Shown in pieces: positions 1-9,028 of a stretch of DNA of 64,000 nucleotides. The stretch's first letter is position 1. Each line of letters starts with the position of its first letter. The notes under the pieces were generated by a model, which saw nothing but the letters and a program-made list of their open reading frames with translations, searched no databases and was not told where the DNA came from. The stretch is from Streptomyces sp. CG 926 (lineage in GTDB: Bacteria > Actinomycetota > Actinomycetes > Streptomycetales > Streptomycetaceae): contig NZ_QGGZ01000009.1 in the NCBI RefSeq assembly GCF_003148825.1, positions 359,899-423,898 of the forward strand. Reading direction: 5' to 3'. The position numbers were made by a program, and so were the translations under genes.

Positions 1-3000
1 CCACGGCCGACGAGCTCAAGGGCGCCGCGAAGGACGACACCGAGGAGTACCGGGCCCGTACGGTCGAGCTCCAGTCGGAGGCCCGACGGCTGCGCGGCGA
101 GGCCGAGCAGCTGCGCGCCGAGGCCGTCGCCGAGGGCGAGCGGATCCGCGGCGAGGCCCGCCGCGAGGCCGTCCAGCAGATCGAGGAGGCGGCCCGGACC
201 GCCGAGGAGCTGCTCGGCAAGGCCAAGGCGGACGCGGACGAGCTGCGCGGCGGCGCGACCGCCGAGAGCGAGCGGGTGCGCGCCGAGGCCGTGGAGCGGG
301 CCGGCACGCTGCGCAAGCAGGCCGAGGAGACCCTGGAGCGGACCCGCGCCGAGGCCGAGCGGCTGCGCGCCGAGGCCGAGGAGGAGGCCGAGGGCGTACG
401 CGCCGAGGCCGACGCCGCGGCGGCCGCCCGGCGCCAGGAGACCGAGCAGGCGCTGGCCGCCAAGCGTGCGGAGGCCGACGAGGAGCTCGTACGGCTGCAC
501 ACGGAGGCCGAGACCCGGCTGACGACGGCCGAGCAGACGCTGCGTGACGCCCGCGGTGCGGCGGAGAACATCCGCCGGGAGACCACCGAGGAGAACGACC
601 GGCTGCGCGCGGAGTCGGCGGAGCGGATCCGCAGCCTGCAGACGCAGGCGGAGACCGAGGCCGACCAGCTGCGCACCGAGGCGGCGCAGGACGCCGGCCG
701 GGTGCGCGCCGAGGCGGAGCAGTCCGCCGTGCGGCTGCGCGGCGAGGCCGAGGCCGAGGCGGAGCGGGTGCGCTCCGAGGCCCAGGAGACCGCGGACCGG
801 CTGCGCGCGGAGGCGAAGGCCGCCGCCGAGCGGGTCGCCGAGGAGGCCGCGGAGGCGCTGGCCGCCGCGCAGGAGGAGGCCGCCCGGCGCCGCCGGGAGT
901 CCGAGGAGACCCTGGCGTCGGCGCGGACCGACGCGGACAGCGAGCGGGCCCAGGCCCGCGAGCAGAGCGAGGAACTGCTGGCGCAGGCCCGCAAGCGCTC
1001 CGAGGAGGCACAGGCCGAGGCGGTCTGGCTGACGGAGGAGGCCGAGCGGCGCGCGTCGGAGGTCGTCTCGGCCGCGGAGGCCACCGCCCAGCAGGTACGG
1101 GACTCCGTGGCCGGGCTGCACGAGCAGGCCGAGGAGGAGATCACCGGGCTGCGCAACGCCGCCGAGCACGCGGCGGAGCGCACGCGGACGGAGGCCGACG
1201 AAGAGGCCGGCCGGGTCCGCGCCGACGCCTACGCGGAGCGGGAGCGGGCCACCGAGGACGCCAACCGGATCCGCAACGAGGCGCGGGCCGAGACGGACGC
1301 GGCGAAGGCGCTGGCGGAGCGCACGGTCGGCGAGGCCATCGCCGAGGCCGAGCAATTGCGCGGCGACACCGCCGAGTACGCGCAGCGGGTGCGTACGGAG
1401 GCCACGGACGCGCTGGCCGCCTCCGAGCGGGACGCGGCCCGGACCCGGGCGGACGCCCGGGACGACGCGAACCGGATCCGCGGCGAGGCGGCGGAGTCCC
1501 TGGAGGCCTCCCGCGCCGAGGGCGTCCGGATCACGGCCGAGGCGACGGCGGAGGCCGAGCGGCTCACCGAGGAGACCCTGGCGGCGAACGCGGCCACCCT
1601 CGCCGAGGCGAGCGCCGAGGCCGAGCGGATCACCACCGAGGCGGACGAGATCGCCGAGGCGACCCGCATCGAGGCCGCGGGCATCCTGGACGAGGCACGG
1701 GCCGAGGGCAACCGGCTGCGTACCGAGGCCGCGGAGCAGGTCGACCGGCTCATCACCGAGGCCTCCGCGGAGGCCGACCGGCTCACCGAGGAGACCCGTG
1801 CCGCGAACGCGGCCACCGTGGGCGAGGCGACGGTGGAGGCCGAGCGGCTCACCACCGCGGCGACCCGACTCAAGGCGCAGGCGGCCGAGACCCTGGCGAG
1901 CGCCGAGCGCGACGCCGCTCGGATCATGGTCGACTCGCGCGCCGAGGGCGACCGACTGATCGACGAGACCCGCGTGGCCAACGAGGCCACCGTCGCCGAG
2001 GCGACGGCGGAGGCGGACCGGGTGCGCGCCGAGGCGGCCGAGGTCCTGGACGACGCCCGCGCGGAGGGCGGCCGGATCATCGGCGAGGCCACCGCCGAGG
2101 CGGACCGCGTCACGGTCGCGGCGAACGAGACGCTGGCGAGCGCCGAGCGCGACGCCGAGCAGACGCTGGACGAGGCGCGCGCCGAGGCGAACCGGCTGCG
2201 TACCGAGGCGGCCGAGCAGGCGGACCGGCTCGTCACGGAGGCCGTGTCCGAGACGGAGAAGCTCACCGAGCAGACCCGCAAGGACAACGAGCGCACCGTC
2301 GGCGAGGCGGCCGGCGAGGCGGAGCGGCTGCGCGCGGACGCGTCGGAGGCGCTGTCCTCGGCGCAGGAGCACGCGACCCGTACCCGGTCGGAGGCCGAGC
2401 GGGTCAAGGCGCAGGCGGCGGCTGCCGCGGAGCGCACCCGCGCCGAGGCCCGTACCGAGTCCGAGCGGCTGCTGGACGAGGCCCGCGAGGCGGCCAACAA
2501 GCGCCGCAGCGAGGCCGCGGAGCAGGTCGACCGGCTCATCACGGAGGCCTCGGCGGAAGCCGAGAAGCTCACGGCCGATGCGCAGAAGCAGGCCCTCGCC
2601 GCCACCACGGCGGCCGAGGAGCAGGCCGACGCGATGGTCGACGCGGCCCGCAAGGAGGCCGTGCGGATCACCTCGGAGGCGACCGTCGAGGGCAACTCCA
2701 TGGTGGAGAAGGCCCGTACGGACGCGGACGAGCTGCTGGTCGGCGCGCGCACGGACGCGGCCGCCATAAGAGAACGGGCGGAGGAGCTGCGCGGCCGGGT
2801 CGAGGGCGAGGTCGAGGAGCTGCACGAGCGGGCCCGCCGGGAGTCGGCCGAGCAGATGAAGTCGGCCGGCGAGCGCGTGGACAAGCTGGTGCGCGCGGCG
2901 ACGGAGCAGAGCGTCGAGGCCGAGGCGAAGGCCAAGGAGCTCGTGTCGGACGCGAGCAGCGAGGCGAGCAAGGTGCGCATCGCCGCGGTCCGCAAGGCGG

Positions 3001-3314
3001 AGGCGCTGCTCAAGGAGGCCGAGCAGAAGAAGGCGGAGCTGGCCCGGGAGGCCGAGAGCGCGCTCGCCGAGGCCAAGGCGGAGGCGGAGCAGCTCGTCGA
3101 CGAGGGTCGCCGTGAGCTGGAGGTCCTGGTGCGCCGCCGCGAGGACATTCAGGCGGAGATCTCCCGTGTCCAGGACGTTCTTGAGGCGTTGGAATCATTC
3201 GAGGCGCCTTCGGGCGGGGGAAAGCCGGCGGTCGGTGGCCAGGGCGCGGGGGGCATGAAGGCCGGCGCGACTGCGGGATCCACTCGTTCGGGTGGCAAGG
3301 CGTCGGATGGGTAG
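1..3314 (+). CDS. scy: Scy-like polarisome coiled-coil protein (5' end outside window)
   Basis: The reading frame is open from the left edge, so only the C-terminal ~1,100 residues are present; S. coelicolor Scy is about 1,300 residues. The visible part is almost pure Glu/Ala/Arg coiled coil in hendecad-like repeats (recurring AEAERLR, RAEAEQ and TEEASAEAD-like units), ending in a short Gly/Lys-rich tail. It is followed at once by filP, which is the arrangement of scy-filP in S. coelicolor. Scy is known as a scaffold of the tip-organising centre that interacts with FilP and DivIVA and controls polar growth and branching. The name rests on composition, size and synteny; any long coiled coil would look similar in composition. 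The long antisense frames here come from GC bias. Confidence 0.88.
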   Translation, partial: TADELKGAAKDDTEEYRARTVELQSEARRLRGEAEQLRAEAVAEGERIRGEARREAVQQIEEAARTAEELLGKAKADADELRGGATAESERVRAEAVERAGTLRKQAEETLERTRAEAERLRAEAEEEAEGVRAEADAAAAARRQETEQALAAKRAEADEELVRLHTEAETRLTTAEQTLRDARGAAENIRRETTEENDRLRAESAERIRSLQTQAETEADQLRTEAAQDAGRVRAEAEQSAVRLRGEAEAEAERVRSEAQETADRLRAEAKAAAERVAEEAAEALAAAQEEAARRRRESEETLASARTDADSERAQAREQSEELLAQARKRSEEAQAEAVWLTEEAERRASEVVSAAEATAQQVRDSVAGLHEQAEEEITGLRNAAEHAAERTRTEADEEAGRVRADAYAERERATEDANRIRNEARAETDAAKALAERTVGEAIAEAEQLRGDTAEYAQRVRTEATDALAASERDAARTRADARDDANRIRGEAAESLEASRAEGVRITAEATAEAERLTEETLAANAATLAEASAEAERITTEADEIAEATRIEAAGILDEARAEGNRLRTEAAEQVDRLITEASAEADRLTEETRAANAATVGEATVEAERLTTAATRLKAQAAETLASAERDAARIMVDSRAEGDRLIDETRVANEATVAEATAEADRVRAEAAEVLDDARAEGGRIIGEATAEADRVTVAANETLASAERDAEQTLDEARAEANRLRTEAAEQADRLVTEAVSETEKLTEQTRKDNERTVGEAAGEAERLRADASEALSSAQEHATRTRSEAERVKAQAAAAAERTRAEARTESERLLDEAREAANKRRSEAAEQVDRLITEASAEAEKLTADAQKQALAATTAAEEQADAMVDAARKEAVRITSEATVEGNSMVEKARTDADELLVGARTDAAAIRERAEELRGRVEGEVEELHERARRESAEQMKSAGERVDKLVRAATEQSVEAEAKAKELVSDASSEASKVRIAAVRKAEALLKEAEQKKAELAREAESALAEAKAEAEQLVDEGRRELEVLVRRREDIQAEISRVQDVLEALESFEAPSGGGKPAVGGQGAGGMKAGATAGSTRSGGKASDG

Positions 3315-3509
3315 CCAAATGCTCCGAGGTGTGTGCACCTGATGAAGGTTCAGGCGAACGGGTGACAAGCGTTCTGCTGTCTTGCCACTCGAAAGGGGTG
3401 TCATTGTCCAGATCAAACGCGGATTGACTCGATGACACGCCGTCCGGGCGCCTAGGATTCCCCTAACACCTCACGTAGCACCTCATCGGTCTCATTCGAC
3501 AGGAACCCC

Positions 3510-4448
3510 ATGAGCGACACTTCCTCCCCCTTCGGCTTCGAGCTCGTGCGGCGTGGTTACGACCGTGGTCAGGTGGACGACCGCATTACCAAGCTGGTCT
3601 CCGACCGCGACAGCGCCCTTGGACGTATCAACTCTCTGGAAAAGCGGATCGAGGAGTTGCACCTCGAGACGCAGAACGCCCAGGCCCAGGTGAACGACGC
3701 CGAGCCGTCGTACGCCGGCCTCGGCGCCCGGGTCGAGAAGATCCTGCGGCTGGCCGAGGAGGAGGCGAAGGACCTGCGCGAGGAGGCCCGTCGCGCGGCC
3801 GAGCAGCACCGTGAGCTCGCCGAGTCGGCCGCCCAGCAGGTGCGCAACGACGCCGAGTCGTTCGCCGCCGACCGCAAGTCGAAGGCGGAGGACGAGGGCG
3901 TCCGCATCGTCGAGAAGGCCAAGGGCGACGCGTCGACCCTGCGCGCCGAGGCCCAGAAGGACGCGGCCTCCAAGCGCGAGGAGGCCGACGCCCTCTTCGA
4001 GGAGACCCGCGCCAAGGCCGCCCAGGCCGCCGCGGACTTCGAGACCAACCTGGCCAAGCGCCGCGAGCAGTCCGAGCGCGACCTGGCCTCCCGTCAGGCC
4101 AAGGCCGAGAAGCGTCTCGCGGAGATCGAGCACCGCGCCGAGCAGCTGCGCCTGGAGGCCGAGAAGCTGCGTACGGACGCGGAGCGCCGGGCCCGTCAGA
4201 CCGTGGAGACCGCGCAGCGTCAGGCCGAGGACATCGTGGCCGACGCCAACGCCAAGGCGGACCGCATCCGCAGCGAGTCCGAGCGCGAGCTGGCGGCGCT
4301 CACCAACCGCCGCGACTCGATCAACGCGCAGCTGACCAACGTCCGCGAGATGCTGGCGACGCTCACCGGTGCGGCCGTCGCGGCGGCCAACCCGATCGTG
4401 GACGACGAGCCCGTCACCCGCGGCGTCCCGGCTCAGCAGAGCCGCTGA
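3510..4448 (+). CDS. filP: FilP, intermediate-filament-like cytoskeletal protein
   Basis: 312 residues, matching FilP (about 310). The N-terminal segment (about residues 1-30, with FGFELVRRGYDRGQVDDRI) resembles the DivIVA-type lipid/tip-binding start found in this family. A continuous Glu/Ala/Lys/Arg coiled coil runs from about residue 35 to 280, and the tail is short and unstructured. The ATG is preceded by AGGAAC. FilP forms filaments that stiffen the hyphal tip and interacts with DivIVA and Scy. The gene lies 195 bp after scy, so it may have its own promoter as well as read-through. Composition, length and neighbour agree. Confidence 0.9.
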   Translation: MSDTSSPFGFELVRRGYDRGQVDDRITKLVSDRDSALGRINSLEKRIEELHLETQNAQAQVNDAEPSYAGLGARVEKILRLAEEEAKDLREEARRAAEQHRELAESAAQQVRNDAESFAADRKSKAEDEGVRIVEKAKGDASTLRAEAQKDAASKREEADALFEETRAKAAQAAADFETNLAKRREQSERDLASRQAKAEKRLAEIEHRAEQLRLEAEKLRTDAERRARQTVETAQRQAEDIVADANAKADRIRSESERELAALTNRRDSINAQLTNVREMLATLTGAAVAAANPIVDDEPVTRGVPAQQSR

Positions 4449-4488
4449 TTACCGGCGGGTAGCACGCGGCACCCGTCGTGCGCCCGAT

Positions 4489-4531
4489 CGAGGGCCCTAT
4501 GTCACCCTTTTGAGGTGGCGTAGGGCCCTCG
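4489..4531. terminator. Hairpin after filP
   Basis: A perfect 11-bp inverted repeat (CGAGGGCCCTA / TAGGGCCCTCG) encloses a 21-nt loop with a further CACC/GGTG pairing. It lies between the filP stop and the next ATG. There is no T-run, as is common for Streptomyces terminators. It could also be a regulatory stem-loop in the leader of the following ABC transporter gene. Confidence 0.55.
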
Positions 4532-4550
4532 GGCGTTCTAGCGTGTCCGC

Positions 4551-5546
4551 ATGATCGAGCTTGAGGGCCTTACCAAACGATTCGGCACGACGACCGCCGT
4601 GGACCACCTCAGCTTCCAGATCCGACCGGGGGTGGTGACCGGCTTCCTGGGCCCGAACGGCGCGGGCAAGTCGACGACGATGCGCATGATGCTCGACCTC
4701 GACAACCCGACCAGCGGCACGGTCCGGGTGTACGGGAAGCACTACCGCGACCTGTCGGAGCCGCTGAAGCACGTCGGGGCGCTGCTGGACGCGAAGGCCA
4801 TGCACGGTGGCCGAAGTGCGTACAACAACCTTCTCTGTCTGGCCCAGTCGAACCGCATCCCGCGGCAGCGGGTGGACGAGGTGCTGGACCTGGTCGGCCT
4901 GACGGCCGTGGCGAAGAAGAAGTCCAAAGGTTTTTCGCTCGGAATGAGCCAACGGCTGGGAATCGCCTCCGCATTGCTGGGCGATCCGGAAATCCTGATG
5001 TTCGACGAGCCGGTCAACGGCCTGGATCCCGAGGGAATTCTCTGGATCCGCAATCTGATGAAGGGTCTGGCGGCGGAGGGAAGGACGATCTTCGTCTCCT
5101 CCCACCTGATGAGCGAAATGGCGCTGACCGCAGATCATTTGGTCGTCATCGGGCAAGGAAAGCTGCTGGCGGACCTGCCGATGGCCGATTTCATCCAGCA
5201 GAACTCGCGCAGCTACGTACGGCTGCGCTCGCCGCAGCAGGAGCGGCTGAAGGACGTCCTGCACGAGGCCGGGATCAACGCGGTGAGCGTCCCCGCCACC
5301 GGAACCCTGGAGATCGACGGCGCGAGTGCGGAGCAGCTCGGCGAGCTGGCCGCCCAGCACCAGATCGTGCTGCACGAACTCAGCCCGCAACGGGCATCAC
5401 TGGAGGAAGCGTTCATGCGTATGACGGCGGACTCCGTCGAGTACCACGCCCACGCCCCGGGCATGGCTGCCGACAACCCGGCCCGGCCGGCCGACGTCCC
5501 CGCCTGGGGCGCCGGCTTCGAGGCGACCCGCAAGGCCGGTGAGTGA
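4551..5546 (+). CDS. ABC transporter ATP-binding protein, first pair
   Basis: 331 residues. Walker A is GPNGAGKST (about residues 34-42), the signature is FSLGMSQRLG and Walker B is ILMFDEPVNGLDPEG, followed by a switch His in SSHLMSEM. This is the CcmA/bacitracin-resistance type of exporter ATPase (cf. BcrA, DrrA). Residues after about 215 form the usual C-terminal extension. The stop overlaps the start of the permease gene, so the two are translationally coupled. The substrate cannot be read from sequence. A second copy of the pair follows at 6479-8448 and is clearly paralogous (nearly the same 'ALLDAKAxHGGR' and 'VNGLDPEGILW' blocks). Confidence 0.93.
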   Translation: MIELEGLTKRFGTTTAVDHLSFQIRPGVVTGFLGPNGAGKSTTMRMMLDLDNPTSGTVRVYGKHYRDLSEPLKHVGALLDAKAMHGGRSAYNNLLCLAQSNRIPRQRVDEVLDLVGLTAVAKKKSKGFSLGMSQRLGIASALLGDPEILMFDEPVNGLDPEGILWIRNLMKGLAAEGRTIFVSSHLMSEMALTADHLVVIGQGKLLADLPMADFIQQNSRSYVRLRSPQQERLKDVLHEAGINAVSVPATGTLEIDGASAEQLGELAAQHQIVLHELSPQRASLEEAFMRMTADSVEYHAHAPGMAADNPARPADVPAWGAGFEATRKAGE

Positions 5547-6325
5547 GCATGGCCTTCACCGCCGTCATGCAGTCCGAGTGGACCAAGATCCGCACGGTCG
5601 CCTCCACCACCTGGACCCTCGCCCTGGCCCTGATCGTCACCGCCGGCTTCGGCGCCCTGATCTCCGTCGCGGTCGCGTCGGCCTTCGACGACATGAGCCA
5701 GATCGAACGGGCCACCTTCGACCCCACCCTGGTGAGCTTCACCGGCATGCAGTTCGGCCAGCTGGCGATGATCGTCTTCGGCGTGCTGGTGGTCAGCACC
5801 GAATACAGCACGAGCATGATCCGAACCTCGCTCGCCGCCGTACCCGCCCGCGGGAGCTTCCTGTTCGCCAAGCTCACCGTGGCCACGTTGCTGGCCCTGC
5901 TGGTCGGGCTGCTGACCAGCTTCCTGTCGTTCTTCCTCAGTCAGGCGATCCTGGGCGACCACGGCACCGGTCTCGGCGGGGAGCACGTCCTGCGCGCGGT
6001 CGTCGGCGCCGGCGTGTACATGGCACTCCTGGCCCTGTTCTCCATGGGTGTCGCCGCCATGCTGCGCAGCTCGGTCGCCTCGATCAGCATCCTGATCCCG
6101 TTCTTCCTGATCGTCACGACCGTCCTCAACGCCTTCGACGCGACCCGCAAGTACGGCCAGTACCTGCCCACGGCGGCCGGATCGAAGATCATGCAGGTCG
6201 TACCGGACGCCATGGGCACGCCGGAGGCCCCGTACGGGCCGTGGGGCGGGCTCGGGATCATGCTCCTGTGGGTGGCCGCCGCGGTACTCGGGGGCTACCT
6301 CGTCCTCAAGAAGAGGGACGCGTGA
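5543..6325 (+). CDS. ABC transporter permease, first pair
   Basis: 260 residues starting at a GTG that overlaps the ATPase stop; an ATG two codons further on is an alternative. The N-terminus (MQSEWTKIRTVASTTWTL) followed by about six hydrophobic segments is typical of ABC-2 type permeases (ABC2_membrane families) that work with BcrA-like ATPases. Segments lie near residues 20-42, 70-90, 110-135, 150-172, 178-196 and 232-255. It forms the membrane half of the exporter encoded with the preceding gene. No substrate can be named. Confidence 0.9.
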   Translation: MSMAFTAVMQSEWTKIRTVASTTWTLALALIVTAGFGALISVAVASAFDDMSQIERATFDPTLVSFTGMQFGQLAMIVFGVLVVSTEYSTSMIRTSLAAVPARGSFLFAKLTVATLLALLVGLLTSFLSFFLSQAILGDHGTGLGGEHVLRAVVGAGVYMALLALFSMGVAAMLRSSVASISILIPFFLIVTTVLNAFDATRKYGQYLPTAAGSKIMQVVPDAMGTPEAPYGPWGGLGIMLLWVAAAVLGGYLVLKKRDA

Positions 6326-6478
6326 CGGCCGGGCCCCCGCAGAAGTACTACGGGTGATCCCCGGGTCGGACTCAGGGGCAGCTCAGGGATCCGGCCCGGG
6401 ACGGAACCGCTGGAACCTCGTTATCCTCTTAACCCTTACGCGGGCGAAAGTCGTCCCGGCCTGGTAAGGGGCAACAAG

Positions 6479-7615
6479 ATGATCGAGGCAGTCGGCCTGA
6501 CCAAGCGCTTCGGCGCCAAGACCGCCGTCGACCAGCTGTCCTTCCAGGTCAAGCCGGGTCACGTCACCGGATTCCTGGGGCCCAACGGCTCCGGGAAGTC
6601 CACCACCATGCGCATGATCGTCGGACTGGACCGGCCCACGACCGGTCATGTCACGATCAACGGCCGACCCTTCCGGGAGCTGCCGAACGCCCAGCGCCAC
6701 GTCGGGGCCCTGCTCGACGCGAAGGCCGTGCACGGCGGCCGCCGGGCCCGGACCCATCTGCTCTCCATCGCCCAGCTCTCCGGGATCCCGGAGAAGCGGG
6801 TGGACGAGGTGCTGGCCGTGGTCGGCCTCCAGGACGCCGCCCGGCAGCGTACGAAGGGGTTCTCGCTCGGTATGGGCCAGCGGCTCGGCATCGCCACCGC
6901 GCTGCTCGGCGACCCGCAGGTGCTCCTGTTCGACGAGCCGGTCAACGGGCTCGACCCCGAGGGCATCCTCTGGGTCCGCAACCTGATGCGCCGCCTCGCC
7001 TCCGAGGGCCGCACCGTCTTCGTCTCCTCGCACCTGATGAGCGAGATGGCGCTGACCGCCGACCACCTGATCGTGATCGGTCGGGGGCGGCTGCTGGCCG
7101 ACATGGGCACCCAGGAGTTCATCGCGCACAACTCGGCCGGATTCGCTCGGGTGCGGACGGCCGACACCGATCCTGATGGCTGGGACACGCTGGGTAAGGC
7201 CCTCACCAAAGCGGGCGGGCGGGTCCTCCAGGAGCCCGACGGAGCACTGCGCGTGACCGGCCTGGAGCTGCCGCGCATCTCCGACCTCGCGCACGAGGCC
7301 GGCGTACGGCTGTGGGAGCTGTCACCGCACCGGGCCTCGCTGGAGGAGGCGTACATGCGGATGACCCAGTCCACCGTCGAGTACACCTCCACCGACGACC
7401 CGCGGGCCGAGCTGTGGGAGCCGGAGCCGCTCACCGTCCCCGCCTGGGAGGAGGAGGAAGAGGCGCAGGCCGCTCCCGAGGTCCCCCGGACCGGCTTCTA
7501 CGCTCCCCCGCCCCCCGGGGCGGGCGGGCAGCCCTTCCTGATGCCCGGCAAGCCGGACGAGCTCGCCAGCACCACCAGGAACACCACCCCGCGCACCCCC
7601 GAGGACACCCGATGA
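6479..7615 (+). CDS. ABC transporter ATP-binding protein, second pair
   Basis: 378 residues with Walker A GPNGSGKST, signature FSLGMGQRLG and Walker B VLLFDEPVNGLDPEG. Up to about residue 310 it aligns block by block with the ATPase at 4551; beyond that it has a longer acidic and Pro-rich tail. The start is supported by AAGGGG ahead of the ATG. Its TGA overlaps the ATG of the next permease (ATGA). The tandem arrangement suggests duplication of an ATPase-permease unit followed by divergence of the tail, and perhaps of substrate. Confidence 0.93.
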   Translation: MIEAVGLTKRFGAKTAVDQLSFQVKPGHVTGFLGPNGSGKSTTMRMIVGLDRPTTGHVTINGRPFRELPNAQRHVGALLDAKAVHGGRRARTHLLSIAQLSGIPEKRVDEVLAVVGLQDAARQRTKGFSLGMGQRLGIATALLGDPQVLLFDEPVNGLDPEGILWVRNLMRRLASEGRTVFVSSHLMSEMALTADHLIVIGRGRLLADMGTQEFIAHNSAGFARVRTADTDPDGWDTLGKALTKAGGRVLQEPDGALRVTGLELPRISDLAHEAGVRLWELSPHRASLEEAYMRMTQSTVEYTSTDDPRAELWEPEPLTVPAWEEEEEAQAAPEVPRTGFYAPPPPGAGGQPFLMPGKPDELASTTRNTTPRTPEDTR

Positions 7616-8448
7616 CCCCGACGACCACGACGGCGGAGCAGCACGGGAGCTACAGCTCCTCCCTCGCCACGCCGCGGCCGCACCTGGGGCACGCGATGGC
7701 CTCGGAGTGGACCAAGCTGGTCTCGCTCCGCTCCACCCTGTGGACGCTGGGTTCGCTCGTGCTGACCGTGGTCGGCGTCGGTCTGACCGTCGTCTCGCAG
7801 ACCTCGGCCGAGGACTTCACGCAGATCAACTTCACCACGCCCGCGCTGATCGGCCTGCTGGTCGGGCAGCTCGCGGTGATCGTCCTCGGGGTGCTGACGA
7901 TCAGCTCGGAGCACGGCACCGGGCTGGTGCGGACCACGTTCACGGCCGCCCCGGACCGGTACCGGGTGCTCACGGCCAAGTACCTCGTCTTCAGCATGGT
8001 GGCCTTCGTCATCACCGCGCTGTCGGTCTTCGTGGTCGGGGTCACCGCGGCGGTGATGCGCGGGGGCTCCGCGTCCGGCCCGCACGCGGCCGGCGAGTGG
8101 TTCGGGGCGCTGCTCGGCTGCGGCTACGTCACCCTGCTCGGCGTGCTGGCACTGGCGATCGGCGCGCTGGTGCGGCACTCGGCCGGGGCGATCGCGGTGA
8201 TGCTGGGCCTGGTCACGCTGCCGCCGGTGATAGGGGCCATGCTCAGCATGTGGCAGGCCGTCGCCTCCGCCGGCGAGCTCATCCTGCGCCACAACGTGCC
8301 GGTGGCACTGATGACGCTGTTCGGCCTGCCGCAGGGCGGCGACATCGGCCCGGAGCCGAGCGCCCTCTCGCACGTGCTGCTCATCGTGCTGGTCACCGGG
8401 GGCGCGGTGGCCGCGTCGTACGTGATCGTCGGCCGCCGGGACGTGTAG
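7612..8448 (+). CDS. ABC transporter permease, second pair
   Basis: 278 residues; the ATG overlaps the stop of the upstream ATPase by four bases. A hydrophilic N-terminus (about 25 residues) leads into MASEWTKLVSLRSTLWTLGS and about six membrane segments, the same architecture as the permease at 5543. It is an ABC-2 type transport permease and the partner of the ATPase at 6479. Function beyond export or membrane remodelling is unknown. Confidence 0.9.
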   Translation: MTPTTTTAEQHGSYSSSLATPRPHLGHAMASEWTKLVSLRSTLWTLGSLVLTVVGVGLTVVSQTSAEDFTQINFTTPALIGLLVGQLAVIVLGVLTISSEHGTGLVRTTFTAAPDRYRVLTAKYLVFSMVAFVITALSVFVVGVTAAVMRGGSASGPHAAGEWFGALLGCGYVTLLGVLALAIGALVRHSAGAIAVMLGLVTLPPVIGAMLSMWQAVASAGELILRHNVPVALMTLFGLPQGGDIGPEPSALSHVLLIVLVTGGAVAASYVIVGRRDV

Positions 8449-8472
8449 GCGCCCGGGGGAACATCGGCCCGG

Positions 8473-8799
8473 TCAGTACCGGGGAGCGTTGCGGGACCGC
8501 TGCACCTTCGAGGTGCGGCGGTCCTTCGCGTTCCAGCAGGCCTTGTGCCAGTGCCGGCGGTCGTCCACGCCGCCGTACTCGGGCCAGGCCACCAGGTGCG
8601 GGGTGCCGGAGGGGATCTCCTGGTCGCAGCCGGGGCAGCGGTAGCGCTTGCCCGCCGCGCTCGCGCCGGCCACGTGCCGGACCTTCCAGTCCTCCCCCTG
8701 GTACTCCTCCGTGCGCTCCAGCCCGTAGCGGTCGAGGCCGGTGCTGGGGCGTTCGTCCGGGGTCTCGCCGCCCCTGGGGCGGTTGTTGCGCGGTGACAC
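8473..8799 (-). CDS. Small Cys/His protein, possible zinc-binding
   Basis: 108 residues from a GTG start with GAGG six bases upstream; longer upstream frames lack support. The first 35 residues are basic and Pro-rich. The core holds a CPGC pair (CxxC) followed 20-30 residues later by HWHKAC, a likely four-ligand Cys/His zinc site reminiscent of HNH or zinc-ribbon folds, but no complete catalytic motif is visible. It is convergent with the second ABC pair. Homologues in Streptomyces are, as I recall, annotated loosely as ATP/GTP-binding, which the sequence does not support. Function unknown. Confidence 0.75.
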   Translation of the reverse strand: MSPRNNRPRGGETPDERPSTGLDRYGLERTEEYQGEDWKVRHVAGASAAGKRYRCPGCDQEIPSGTPHLVAWPEYGGVDDRRHWHKACWNAKDRRTSKVQRSRNAPRY

Positions 8800-9028
8800 G
8801 TATACCTCACGGATGGGCGGACGGCAGTGACTTTCTCCCAGACTACGCGCAGCGAGGCCGGGTACCCGCAGGGTTGCCGAGGAAGACGGCCGCGCGACGA
8901 GCAATGGCCCGACAATCCCAATAACTTTCCTGTCAGCCCGTGCCTTTGGCACGTGTCAGACGTTGTTGCCATAGGAAGAACCGGTCCACCTGGGGGAGGC
9001 CGCGTCAGCCGCGAGGAGGCTATAGGCG

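Noticed and set aside
1229..3148. Minus-strand Ser/Ala-rich frame opposite scy
   Set aside because: It is the mirror of the Glu/Ala/Arg coiled coil of Scy; no ribosome site and no family.
3315..3509. A sigma-70-like promoter for filP (TTGACT ... TAGGAT)
   Set aside because: The spacing between the two boxes is about 23 bp, too long to support the call.
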